Of a stretch of DNA of 9,033 bases, positions 1 to 6,616 are shown piece after piece. The first letter of the stretch is position 1. Each line of letters starts with the position of its first letter. The stretch spans positions 1 to 9,033 of the forward strand of contig JAHEHQ010000085.1 in assembly GCA_024644505.1 (NCBI GenBank), written 5' to 3'. The position numbers and the translations under genes are program-made. This DNA comes from Gammaproteobacteria bacterium. GTDB taxonomy: Bacteria; Pseudomonadota; Gammaproteobacteria; Chromatiales; Chromatiaceae. A model generated the notes under the pieces. It was not told the DNA's origin, did no database searches, and worked only from the letters and a program-made list of their open reading frames with translations.

Positions 1-121
1 TCTGAATCACCTCAAGAATATGGAGGTACTCACATAGCTCTGTTCTTGAGATGGTGCTTTATAAAAGGCTGGGCCGGAGAAATACATTGTGATGAAGAGC
101 CAGAAGATGTAAATAATGTAA
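1..121 (+). pseudogene. 3' fragment of a DUF7832-like gene interrupted by an ISL3-family element
   Basis: Frame 1 is open from the first base. Before the IS boundary it reads about 40 residues, including Gly-Gly-Thr-His-Ile-Ala-Leu-Phe-Leu-Arg-Trp-Cys-Phe-Ile-Lys-Gly-Trp. A THIxxFLxW core followed by a short acidic stretch resembles the N-terminal motif of DUF7832-type small proteins of unknown function; this is recognition from memory, not a search. The frame runs on into IS sequence and stops at 211-213, so the last ~30 residues would be IS-encoded. To the right of the IS, the expected frame shows no recognisable continuation and enters a palindromic repeat. The gene is therefore broken, and its remainder is either deleted or short. 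The true start lies outside the window. Confidence 0.5.
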
Positions 122-144
122 GCCTCGTCAGAAAAATTCATGGG
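122..144 (+). repeat. Left terminal inverted repeat of the ISL3 element
   Basis: This 23-bp stretch (GCCTCGTCAG then AAAAATTCATGGG) matches the reverse complement of 1511-1533 at 18 of 23 positions. The transposase stop codon is embedded in it. Mismatches are scattered, as is typical of ISL3 ends. Confidence 0.82.
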
Positions 145-1381
145 CTACTTTTGGAACAGGTAAGGCTCCAAGTGCATGATACAAAGCAATTTCAGCCGCA
201 TGATAGGTTCTGAATCCATAGGCTTTTCTGGTAGTCAGTTTCGCTTTGTTGTTAAAGCCTTCGACTATCCCGCTGGAAAACTGTCCTTTGGCTCGGAACC
301 AGTTCAGCAACAGGGGCCGGTGTTTCCTCAAGCTGCGGGCGATGTCCTTCATCGGTTCAATCTTCGAGCGCATCGTTTTTGTGCACCATTTGTCCAGAAA
401 CAGCCCCGCCCAATAAGGCGACTTATACGACCAGAAGAACTGAAACTCCTCTTTCAAAAGATAGCTCCTGATCGACTTCAAATTATACTGCAGGAGATCT
501 GCCAGCTTAGTCTCCTGTTTTTCGGTCAGGTTTTCCGGACGTTTCAGCAGCAACCAGCGGCTCTTCGTCAGCACCGGATCATAACCCTTCTCTTTCAGCT
601 CTCTCGCCTCCTGGGCGCGCACCTTGTCTATCGCCTTGCTCAATTTCGCCATGATGTGGAACCGGTCCAGAATATGGATCGCATGCCCCGCCTTTTTGGC
701 AATCACCCTCAGGTAAGGCTTCCACATGTCACTGCAGATATAATCCAGCTCCAGGGTTCGTTCCTTGCCAAACCAACGAAAGAATCCCAGCAGGGTCTTA
801 ACCTTCCGTTTTTTGCCAATCCACAACAAGCGCCGACAGCCGGCATCGATCTGATAGACCAGCGTCAGGTACTTATGGCCCCGCTGCCATTGGATCTCAT
901 CAATCCCAATGGCTTTAATCCCCGACAGGTCTCTCTGCTCCCGGCCCCAGGTGACCGCCATCTCTACCGAGCAGAAGACGTGGTCCCAGGTCGTGCGAAA
1001 GGCCTCGGCCACCTCTTTCCAGCTCAGGCGTCTGGCCCAGCCCGCCAGAAACCAGGCATAGGTCTCGGTCAGGCGGTGTTTCCCTTCCGACCAAGGCATC
1101 CGCTCCACCCGGATACCGCAGGTTGGACAATCAACCCGGCGTGGTGCATAGAGAAAAAATACCTTGATGCCCCACATCGGGATAAACTCAAACCTTCGGA
1201 TCGGCAACCTGTCGTACCCAGGCCTTTTGCGGTCACATCCGGAGCAGATCGGTCGGCTGTTGGCACGGGAACTCAGTTCTGCTTCTATCGTCGGTTCTTT
1301 TGCATCCTCGACCCAGCAGATCGTCCCATACACAAAAGATTTGAATTTCTGGACCCGATTAAGGATAGTCTTAAGTTGCAT
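128..1381 (-). CDS. ISL3 family transposase
   Basis: This is a DDE transposase that cuts and joins the element ends. The frame is open from 1426 (432 aa), but the ATG at 1379-1381 is the better start. It follows AGGAG with a 5-nt spacer and gives the family-typical N-terminus MQLKTILNRV (417 aa); the ATG at 1424-1426 has no ribosome binding site. Numbering from the longer form, the N-terminal zinc-binding region has Cys61-x2-Cys64 and Cys100-x2-Cys103. The candidate catalytic triad is Asp176 (in GIDEIQW), Asp233 (in CSDMWKPY) and Glu389 (in GIVEGFNNKAK). The C-terminal GIVEGFNNKAKLTTRKAYGFR block is diagnostic of ISL3/transposase_12 proteins. No frameshift or internal stop is seen, so the protein is probably functional. 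Antisense open frames over this region are shadows. Confidence 0.95.
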   Translation of the reverse strand: MQLKTILNRVQKFKSFVYGTICWVEDAKEPTIEAELSSRANSRPICSGCDRKRPGYDRLPIRRFEFIPMWGIKVFFLYAPRRVDCPTCGIRVERMPWSEGKHRLTETYAWFLAGWARRLSWKEVAEAFRTTWDHVFCSVEMAVTWGREQRDLSGIKAIGIDEIQWQRGHKYLTLVYQIDAGCRRLLWIGKKRKVKTLLGFFRWFGKERTLELDYICSDMWKPYLRVIAKKAGHAIHILDRFHIMAKLSKAIDKVRAQEARELKEKGYDPVLTKSRWLLLKRPENLTEKQETKLADLLQYNLKSIRSYLLKEEFQFFWSYKSPYWAGLFLDKWCTKTMRSKIEPMKDIARSLRKHRPLLLNWFRAKGQFSSGIVEGFNNKAKLTTRKAYGFRTYHAAEIALYHALGALPVPKVAHEFF

Positions 1382-1510
1382 CCTCGCTCCTTTTTTCTGA
1401 CTGATGTTTGTTCGCACTTTCATCATCTCAGAATTTGGAGCGCAGGATGCGCTATCCCTAATTCAAATTGTAAATTTGTACCCCTGGAGAACTATTTCTC
1501 CTCGTTTTTA

Positions 1511-1533
1511 CCCACAAATTTTCCTGAAGAGCC
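1511..1533 (-). repeat. Right terminal inverted repeat of the ISL3 element
   Basis: Read inward on the minus strand, it begins GGCTCTTCAGG and continues AAAATTTGTGGG. It pairs with 122-144 with five mismatches. It lies upstream of the transposase start, as expected for the left end of the element in transposase orientation. Confidence 0.82.
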
Positions 1534-1678
1534 CGAAATAATAAGTCCCTGAATTTGGGCCGTCGAGGCGCCCGTCTGGCAAGGCGCCGAAACGCAGGAA
1601 TACTCATTATCTTTCAAGTTTTCGCAACGCAGCCAGGCGGGATGGATCGGCGTCCCAAAACAGGGAGTTATTGTTTCG
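1534..1678. repeat. 145-bp imperfect palindrome, MITE- or REP-like
   Basis: The outer arms start CGAAATAATAAGTCCCTG (1534-1551) on the plus strand and CGAAACAATAACTCCCTG (1678 inward) on the minus strand, with 16 of 18 positions identical. Similarity continues inward with small gaps (TTTGGG, then CCGTCTGGC against CCGCCTGGC, then CGAAA) for roughly 60 bp per arm. A loop of about 20-25 bp is centred near 1606. The left edge coincides with the right IS end, and the right edge is 6 bp from the stop of the minus-strand membrane protein gene. No long T-run follows on either strand, so it is not a classic intrinsic terminator, although a fold this long could stop or stabilise transcripts. Symmetry is seen directly; mobile or repetitive nature is inference. 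Confidence 0.7.
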
Positions 1679-1684
1679 CGAGCC

Positions 1685-2170
1685 CTAAGCAGCCAAACGC
1701 CACTGTTGAAGGCCGCTGCTGATCAAGGCGATTCCGAGGACGATCCCCAGCAGAATAGCGGAGCCTGTGCTTCCCAGGAGGACCAGTAGCGCGCCAAGCA
1801 CTATGCTTGACCATAGTTCGATCTTACGAAGCACGGGTGGGTTGACTAACCCTGAGTCGCGCAGGGCCGTCAGGCCGGTGATACCGCTGAGGATAAGACC
1901 ACCTCCGAGAATGACAGCCACTATCCATAAGGTCAGTCCCGGCCAGATCAGAATAACCATGCCGGCGATCACCTGTACCCAGGGAGCGAAAACGCTGACG
2001 GGAATTCCCTCCTTACGTGCGGCATTGACGTAGAGTAGCGCCACGATGCCACTGGCCAACATGACACAGCCGAGCATCATCACCGCGAAGGTTCCGAAAA
2101 GGTAAGGCAGAATGATCGCTGCCACGCCAAGCAGGATGCTGGTGACGGCACTGAATTTCGTGGAATTCAC
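1685..2170 (-). CDS. HdeD family / DUF308 integral membrane protein
   Basis: This 161-residue, very hydrophobic protein has about six predicted membrane helices (roughly residues 8-28, 30-50, 62-82, 84-102, 115-135 and 137-155). Glycine-rich helix motifs such as LGCVMLASGIVALL and LGGGLILSGITGL appear as internally similar pairs, the usual pattern of the DUF308/HdeD family. HdeD is linked to acid resistance in E. coli, but most family members have no known activity, so only the fold class is assigned. The start is GTG at 2168-2170, preceded by GAGGA (2179-2183 on the complementary strand) with an 8-nt spacer. It is transcribed divergently from the sulfur cluster. The palindrome at 1534-1678 lies just downstream. 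Confidence 0.85.
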   Translation of the reverse strand: MNSTKFSAVTSILLGVAAIILPYLFGTFAVMMLGCVMLASGIVALLYVNAARKEGIPVSVFAPWVQVIAGMVILIWPGLTLWIVAVILGGGLILSGITGLTALRDSGLVNPPVLRKIELWSSIVLGALLVLLGSTGSAILLGIVLGIALISSGLQQWRLAA

Positions 2171-2295
2171 CGGTCGGTTCCTCGAGACATACGAAACTTA
2201 TTGATAAGCAGCCTACGGTAGTTGAACCAAGGCGAATTGTCACGCGTATTTGCCGTGTGAAAGAATGAAGTGAGTGTGTGCAGCACCAACTCATA

Positions 2296-2312
2296 CCTCT
2301 TAACATAAGAGG
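2296..2312. other. Short perfect hairpin CCTCTTA/TAAGAGG
   Basis: A 7-bp perfect stem with a 3-base loop (ACA). It has no T-tract next to it, so a terminator is unlikely. It may be an operator or leader structure for the minus-strand gene, or chance. Confidence 0.3.
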
Positions 2313-2440
2313 CCATTCCAGGTCGCTATGGCCCCGCCGGAGCCGGGCCTCGTCAGCGATTTCTCTGATACCAACATACTTTTTTTTCACCAACACCGGC
2401 GGCGGCAAAGCGGGTGGAGGACCTCAGCGATTGTTTTGAA

Positions 2441-2454
2441 TTGACCTATATCAC
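2441..2454. promoter_or_regulatory. Candidate upstream FNR/CRP-family site
   Basis: TTGACCTATATCAC matches the FNR/Anr consensus TTGAT-N4-ATCAA at 8 of 10 defined bases. Its centre is 61 bp upstream of the stronger site at 2502-2515, close to six helical turns, so two dimers could lie on nearly the same DNA face. It is weaker evidence than the second site. Confidence 0.4.
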
Positions 2455-2501
2455 TCTCCTTAGGAAAGCCCCTTCATCAAACAGTCCTTTCAGACGATTA
2501 A

Positions 2502-2515
2502 CTGATAACAATCAA
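2502..2515. promoter_or_regulatory. Candidate FNR/Anr-type binding site
   Basis: CTGATAACAATCAA matches TTGAT-N4-ATCAA at 9 of 10 defined bases. Its centre (2508.5) lies about 40.5 bases upstream of the start predicted from the -10 element at 2537-2542, almost the class II activator position of -41.5. Oxygen-sensing FNR-family regulators use this arrangement to switch genes on at low oxygen. The related regulators Dnr and Crp have similar sites, so the exact regulator is not fixed. Confidence 0.6.
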
Positions 2516-2536
2516 TGCTAAAAATACTTATTTGAA

Positions 2537-2542
2537 TATATT
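2537..2542 (+). promoter_or_regulatory. Candidate -10 element of the sulfur cluster promoter
   Basis: TATATT differs from TATAAT at one base and lies in an AT-rich stretch. No good -35 hexamer is found at the right spacing; the FNR-like site occupies that position, as expected for an activator-dependent promoter. The predicted start is near 2549-2550. Confidence 0.5.
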
Positions 2543-2710
2543 GGCAAAAATAGGTGTTCGTAAGCTTGATCGAAATAGTCTGGAACTCCCAAGTTAATTT
2601 ATGAGGCATTGCATTTTCCCAGGAAAATGGTAGGCAATCTGATCTAATCTCGACGTAATCGGAAGGAAACAACTCCGAAGATTCGTCAATATCCAGGAGA
2701 GGAAACACAA

Positions 2711-3826
2711 ATGAACCGCATCGCTTCAGTGATTGCCACTTCGGCAGTCGTTTGTTTTTTTACCACGCCGGTAATGGCTGCCGATCAGTCGACGGAGAAG
2801 CCGGCATGGTGGTACAAGGATGTCGTCGACGCGGCCTATGTCGCGCAGTATGCGACTGTGCCGCCTAAAAAGAACGTGCTGCTCGTGGACTCACGGCCGG
2901 CCAGAAAATACGACAAGGGTCATATCGTCCCCTCGATAAATATTTCGAACAGCCAGTTTGACAAGCACACCGATATGCTGCCCCAGGAAAAATCTGACCT
3001 GATTGTATTTTACTGTGGCGGTTTGAAATGCCCGTTGAGCCACAAGTCGGCTGCCAAGGCCGAGGCCATGGGTTACAGCAACGTCAAGGTTTACGCCGCG
3101 GGCTATCCGGACTGGGTTAAGAAGGGCAATGTTCCCGGCGTTAGCGCCGCCCATGTCAAAGGTCTGATAGACAAGAACAAAGGTGCTGTCATCGTCGATG
3201 CCCGACCTTCACGTAAATTCGGCAAAGGCCATGTGCCCACTGCCATCAATATCCCCTTGCGGCAGTTCGATGCCAAGGTGGCGGAACTTCCGGCTGACAA
3301 GGGTACCGAGCTCATCTATTACTGTGGCGGTTACAAATGTCCCCTGAGCCCGAAATCCGCGGCCAAGGCGGTCGCCCTGGGCTACACCAAGGTACGGTTG
3401 TTCCAGGGCGGTTATCCGGTCTGGAAGGCGGCCTACGGTGCGGCTGCACCGGTTGCAGCAGCTCCCGCTGCTTCGAAGATCGAAGCCGGGGAGGATGACG
3501 GCACCATCAGCATCGCATCATTTCAGAAACTTGCCGCAAACAATCCGGATGACGTCTACTGGTACGACGTGCGGGACCCGGAAGAAGTGGAGTCCGATGG
3601 CACCTTCAGCAAGGCGGTCATAATGACGGTGGACGATGTCGAGGAAAACGTCGACGAGCTGCCGACAGATAAACCCATCGTGTTTTTCTGCTCGACGGGT
3701 GCGCGCAGCGGCGAGGCGTACGATATCGTCAAGATGAAGCGTGATGACCTGAAGGTCTACTTCCTCGATGCAAACGTCGCTTTCAATCAGGATGGCAGTG
3801 TACCGAAAGCCACACCATCTGAATAA
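2711..3826 (+). CDS. Secreted protein with three rhodanese domains
   Basis: Rhodaneses carry sulfane sulfur as a Cys persulfide. This 371-residue protein has a Sec signal peptide (residues 1-23, cleavage after VMA), so it should act in the periplasm. Domains 1 (about 35-138) and 2 (about 145-241) are close to each other and share the active loop YCGG(L/Y)KCPLS. They carry candidate sulfur-binding Cys102 and Cys205, plus a second Cys in each loop (107 and 210). An Ala/Pro linker (about 242-256) leads to a divergent domain 3 (about 265-360) with loop CSTGARSG and Cys327. AGGAGAGG (2695-2702) lies 8 nt before the ATG. It is the first gene of a same-strand cluster with an octahaem cytochrome and soxYZ, so a role delivering or removing sulfur there is likely. 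The physiological donor and acceptor cannot be read from the sequence. Domains 1 and 2 look like an internal duplication. Confidence 0.9.
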   Translation: MNRIASVIATSAVVCFFTTPVMAADQSTEKPAWWYKDVVDAAYVAQYATVPPKKNVLLVDSRPARKYDKGHIVPSINISNSQFDKHTDMLPQEKSDLIVFYCGGLKCPLSHKSAAKAEAMGYSNVKVYAAGYPDWVKKGNVPGVSAAHVKGLIDKNKGAVIVDARPSRKFGKGHVPTAINIPLRQFDAKVAELPADKGTELIYYCGGYKCPLSPKSAAKAVALGYTKVRLFQGGYPVWKAAYGAAAPVAAAPAASKIEAGEDDGTISIASFQKLAANNPDDVYWYDVRDPEEVESDGTFSKAVIMTVDDVEENVDELPTDKPIVFFCSTGARSGEAYDIVKMKRDDLKVYFLDANVAFNQDGSVPKATPSE

Positions 3827-3862
3827 GAGACTGTCTGCATAATCCTCTGTTTTTTCTCGAAT

Positions 3863-3888
3863 ATCGGGGTTGTTTCGGCAGCCCCGAT
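3863..3888 (+). other. Intercistronic hairpin
   Basis: ATCGGGG (3863-3869) pairs perfectly with CCCCGAT (3882-3888) around a 12-base loop, in the 81-bp gap between the rhodanese and cytochrome genes. The T-run (3850-3856) is before the stem, not after it, so it is not a standard terminator. It may protect or process the upstream message and so set different levels of the two proteins. Confidence 0.4.
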
Positions 3889-3907
3889 CTGAAGTGCACG
3901 CTGGTGG

Positions 3908-6130
3908 ATGTCAATGTGTCTGTATCATCATTTTTCCCGGGGCAATCGGCTGAAGATTGCAGTTTGTAATATTCTGTTGCTGGCGGGCCTGCTTTTCGTG
4001 CTTCCGGCACTTGCCCAGTCCAAACCCGTTACGCAATCTACCGCGGATCACGGTAAGTTCGAGCAGCTCCAAAAGAAATTCAAGACCGGCCCCGAGGTCA
4101 CCAAGGCCTGTCTCGAATGCCACACCAACGCGTCCAAGCAGATCCACAACTCCAAACACTGGAAGTGGGAGTACGACAACCCGGTCACCGGTCAGCGGCT
4201 TGGCAAGAAACACGTATTGAACAATTTCTGCATAGCGGCGAAGCCCAATATTGCCGCCTGTTCAGCCTGTCACATCAGCTACGGCTGGAAAGACGATACC
4301 TTTGATTTTGCCTCCGAGGAGTCCGTCGATTGTCTGGTCTGCCACGATACGACCGGCCTTTATTCCCGGGAGGCGCTGCGAAAACCGGGTAAAAGAAGGC
4401 CCAAGCTGGAGAAGTTCGCCCAGAATGTGGGTCCGACCAGCCGGCGCAGCTGCGGTACCTGCCACTTTGCGGGTGGCGGTGCCAAGGCGGTAAAGCACGG
4501 GGATATCGACCCGACGCTGGCGAGTCCCGACCACTTTGTCGATGTGCACATGGATATGGAGGGTCTGGATTTCTCCTGCTCGACCTGTCATACCAGCGAC
4601 CAGCACGAGGTGGCCGGCAGTCGCTATTCGCCCAATGCAGCGGATCAGGAGGGCATCAAGATCCCGGGGAAAATGGGGAAGGGCCGCGCAAGCTGCCGCT
4701 CGTGTCACGGCGGTACCCCGCATAAATCGGACCAGAAGCTGAATGACCACACCAACCGGATTGCCTGTCAAACCTGCCACATACCGGAGTATTCGCGGGG
4801 CGATTTCGGTTCGAAGATGTGGTGGGACTGGTCCCAGGCCGGAAAAATGGATGCTGAGGGCAAGCCCTATGGAACAGCGGACACGGCAGGTTTTGAAATC
4901 TACAACTCGAAAAAGGGCGACTTTGTCTGGAAGGAGCACACGCAACCGGAGTACCGCTGGTTCAACGGCACGGTGCAGTACACGCTGATCGAGGATCAGA
5001 TAGACCCGGACGGGGTGGTTCCGGTCAACCGCTTTCTGGGCGATGCGGATACCCCCGACACACGCATCTGGCCGGTCAAGGTGATGCGCGGCAAGCAGCC
5101 CTATGACGCTGAGCTCAAGACCCTTGTCGCCCCGCTGACGACGGGGGAGAAAGGCTACTGGAAGACGTTCAACTGGGATCAGGCCATCGATCTGGGCATG
5201 CAGGCGGTGGGGCGGCCGTACAGCGGCAAGTACGACTTCGTCGAGACCGAGATGCTCTGGCCCATCACCCACATGATCGCACCGGCGGAAGAGGCGCTGG
5301 CCTGCAATGAATGCCACAGCGGAAACGGTCGGCTCGAAGGGGTCGACGGTATTTACATCCCGGGTCGGGACAGTGTCGACTGGGTGGATCGTATCGCCAT
5401 GGCACTGCTTCTCATGACCCTGGCGGGGGTGATTCTACACGGCGCTGCGCGTTATCTGTTGCGCAGAAAGGGGCATGTGGTAAGCGAGGCACCGCTCGAG
5501 AAGATCTACGTGTTCAAACGCTTCGAGCGCTTCTGGCACTGGTCGCAGGCACTGTTGATCGTATTCATGCTGGTGACGGGATTCGAGATCCATGGCACTT
5601 ACAGCCTGATGGGTGTGGAGAATGCCATGAACCTGCACACCCTGGCGGCATGGACCCTGATCGGCCTGTGGGTGTTCGCGATCTTCTGGCACTTCACGAC
5701 AGGGGAGTGGCGGCAGTACATCCCCACGACCGACAAGGTTCTGGCGGTTGCCCGGTATTACTCGGTGGATATCTTCAAGAACAAACCCCACCCGTTCAGG
5801 GCGACCAAACTGCATAAGCACAACCCGCTGCAGAGGCTGGCCTATCTTATGTTCAAGGTTACGCTTGCCCCCCTGATCTGGGTATCCGGTCTCCTGTATC
5901 TGTTCTATAACGACTGGTCACAATGGGGGCTGGGATGGCTGGAGCTGGGGACGGTGGCGTTCGTGCATACGGTCGCGGCCTATCTGATCGCGGTTTTCTT
6001 TGTCGGTCACGTCTACCTGACCACCACCGGGCATACGGTACTGGCCCATATCAAGGCGATGTTCACCGGGTGGGAAGAAGTCGAAAAGGGCGGTGAAGAG
6101 AAAGAGGGTGATGAGGCGGCCCGCAGCTGA
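3908..6130 (+). CDS. Otr-family octahaem cytochrome c fused to a membrane cytochrome b
   Basis: This 740-residue two-part redox protein has a signal peptide ending near ALAQ (about residue 36). Eight CxxCH haem-binding motifs follow, at 68, 118, 142, 182, 224, 263, 287 and 466. The order and surrounding blocks (NNFCI, CHISYGWKDD, DCLVCHDTTG, CGTCHFAGGG, AVKHGD) match the octahaem tetrathionate reductase (Otr) family known from Shewanella. Otr proteins have a Lys-ligated active-site haem; Lys196 in AVKHGD is a possible ligand. Residues 490-725 form about five membrane helices with His544, 577, 595, 687 and 701 available as haem ligands, resembling the b-type subunits of hydrogenases and thiosulfate reductases. 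The Shewanella enzyme is soluble, so this fusion should tie it directly to quinone. Family members reduce tetrathionate, nitrite or hydroxylamine in vitro; the substrate here is unknown. The ATG at 3914 (GGTGGA, 5-nt spacer) may be the true start. The 27-nt gap to soxY suggests cotranscription. Confidence 0.9.
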   Translation: MSMCLYHHFSRGNRLKIAVCNILLLAGLLFVLPALAQSKPVTQSTADHGKFEQLQKKFKTGPEVTKACLECHTNASKQIHNSKHWKWEYDNPVTGQRLGKKHVLNNFCIAAKPNIAACSACHISYGWKDDTFDFASEESVDCLVCHDTTGLYSREALRKPGKRRPKLEKFAQNVGPTSRRSCGTCHFAGGGAKAVKHGDIDPTLASPDHFVDVHMDMEGLDFSCSTCHTSDQHEVAGSRYSPNAADQEGIKIPGKMGKGRASCRSCHGGTPHKSDQKLNDHTNRIACQTCHIPEYSRGDFGSKMWWDWSQAGKMDAEGKPYGTADTAGFEIYNSKKGDFVWKEHTQPEYRWFNGTVQYTLIEDQIDPDGVVPVNRFLGDADTPDTRIWPVKVMRGKQPYDAELKTLVAPLTTGEKGYWKTFNWDQAIDLGMQAVGRPYSGKYDFVETEMLWPITHMIAPAEEALACNECHSGNGRLEGVDGIYIPGRDSVDWVDRIAMALLLMTLAGVILHGAARYLLRRKGHVVSEAPLEKIYVFKRFERFWHWSQALLIVFMLVTGFEIHGTYSLMGVENAMNLHTLAAWTLIGLWVFAIFWHFTTGEWRQYIPTTDKVLAVARYYSVDIFKNKPHPFRATKLHKHNPLQRLAYLMFKVTLAPLIWVSGLLYLFYNDWSQWGLGWLELGTVAFVHTVAAYLIAVFFVGHVYLTTTGHTVLAHIKAMFTGWEEVEKGGEEKEGDEAARS

Positions 6131-6157
6131 CCGTCAAAGTTTTACTGGAGAGAATTC

Positions 6158-6616
6158 ATGTTGAATCGTCGTGAACTGCTCGTTTTGTGTGGCGTATGGG
6201 CAGCCGCCGGCTTTCCCGTCGGGGGGCTTTTGAAACCCGCCCACGCGGGGCCAGGGGATGCGAAAAAACGTATCGCGGAACTGACCGGTGGGGTAGAGCC
6301 TCAGAAAGGTCGCATCGATATCACTTTACCCAAGGTCACCGATCAGGGGCGTTTCGTCCCTATCCGGGTTTCGGTCGACAGCCCCATGACTGAGAGCGAT
6401 CATGTCAGGGCAATCCACATCGTTGCGGAACGCAATCCGACACCTGAGGTGGCATCGTTCAGATTGAGTGCGGCCAATGGTAAAGCGCAGGTATCCACCC
6501 GGATACGGATGCTCCAGACCCAGGTTATTATCGTGGCCGCGGAGATGAGCGACGGCAGCGTCTATCTCGCCAAAGGACGCAGCAAGATCACCGGCGGCGC
6601 AGGAGGATGCGGTTGA
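6158..6616 (+). CDS. soxY: Thiosulfate oxidation carrier protein SoxY
   Basis: SoxY carries sulfur intermediates covalently on a Cys at the end of a flexible C-terminal arm. This 152-residue protein has a Tat-type signal (NRRELLVL, hydrophobic stretch, cleavage after AHA near residue 30), as usual for SoxY. The mature part has the family blocks GRFVPIRVSVDSPM, HIVAERNPTPEVASF, STRIRMLQTQ and AEMSDGSVYLAKG. The arm is GGAGGCG-stop: the carrier Cys is residue 151 and only one Gly follows it, whereas the textbook ending is GGCGG. GGAGAG (6147-6152) lies 5 nt before the ATG. It overlaps soxZ by one base, so the partners are made together. No SoxA, X, B, C or D is in the window; the upstream octahaem/cytochrome b protein is the nearest redox partner. 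Confidence 0.93.
   Translation: MLNRRELLVLCGVWAAAGFPVGGLLKPAHAGPGDAKKRIAELTGGVEPQKGRIDITLPKVTDQGRFVPIRVSVDSPMTESDHVRAIHIVAERNPTPEVASFRLSAANGKAQVSTRIRMLQTQVIIVAAEMSDGSVYLAKGRSKITGGAGGCG

Larger units (their letters stand above)
122..1533 (-). mobile_element. Complete ISL3-family insertion sequence, about 1.41 kb
   Basis: The element is bounded by imperfect terminal inverted repeats (122-144 and 1511-1533; 18 of 23 positions match). It contains one intact minus-strand transposase whose stop codon (128-130) lies inside the left repeat, a compact layout usual for the family. Length and repeat size fit ISL3 elements. ISL3 elements normally make 8-bp target duplications. None abuts the repeat ends exactly, but AAATAAT occurs at 111-117 and at 1536-1542, slightly outside the mapped ends, and may be what remains of one. 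The roughly 150-bp 5' leader of the transposase (1382-1533) contains a small inverted repeat, GGAGAA/TTCTCC, at 1486-1501. Confidence 0.88.
2171..2710. other. 540-bp divergent intergenic region holding the promoters
   Basis: No convincing gene is seen here; the open frames across it look like chance. It separates the minus-strand HdeD-like gene from the plus-strand sulfur cluster. The HdeD-proximal half contains a short inverted repeat, CTTATTGATAAG, around 2198-2209 and a 7-bp hairpin at 2296-2312. The half next to the sulfur cluster becomes AT-rich (about 2500-2560) and carries two FNR-like sites and a -10 element, listed separately. About 160 bases lie between the predicted transcript start and the ATG at 2711, which is a long leader. 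Confidence 0.6.

Noticed and set aside
176..1552. A 458-residue plus-strand open frame opposite the transposase
   Set aside because: It is the antisense of the ISL3 transposase, starts and ends without a ribosome binding site or family-like blocks, and runs past the IS end into the palindrome.
1567..1590. GGCGCC repeated 10 bases apart as a terminator hairpin
   Set aside because: It is part of the larger palindrome and has no T-tract.
2380..2390. A run of eight T as an intrinsic terminator
   Set aside because: No stable GC-rich stem directly precedes it, and no plus-strand gene ends upstream.
2013..2408. A 131-residue minus-strand open frame overlapping the HdeD-like gene start
   Set aside because: It is in a different frame from the membrane protein, overlaps it by over 150 bases, and has no recognisable domain.
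2566..2579. A third FNR-like sequence, TTGATCGAAATAGT
   Set aside because: Only the left half-site is good, and it would lie downstream of the predicted transcript start.
2490..2708. A 72-residue minus-strand open frame in the promoter region
   Set aside because: It covers the FNR-like site, the -10 element and the leader of the sulfur cluster, and its composition looks non-coding.
4262..5317. A 351-residue minus-strand open frame inside the cytochrome gene
   Set aside because: It is antisense to eight in-order haem motifs and conserved Otr blocks; long antisense frames are common in GC-rich genes.
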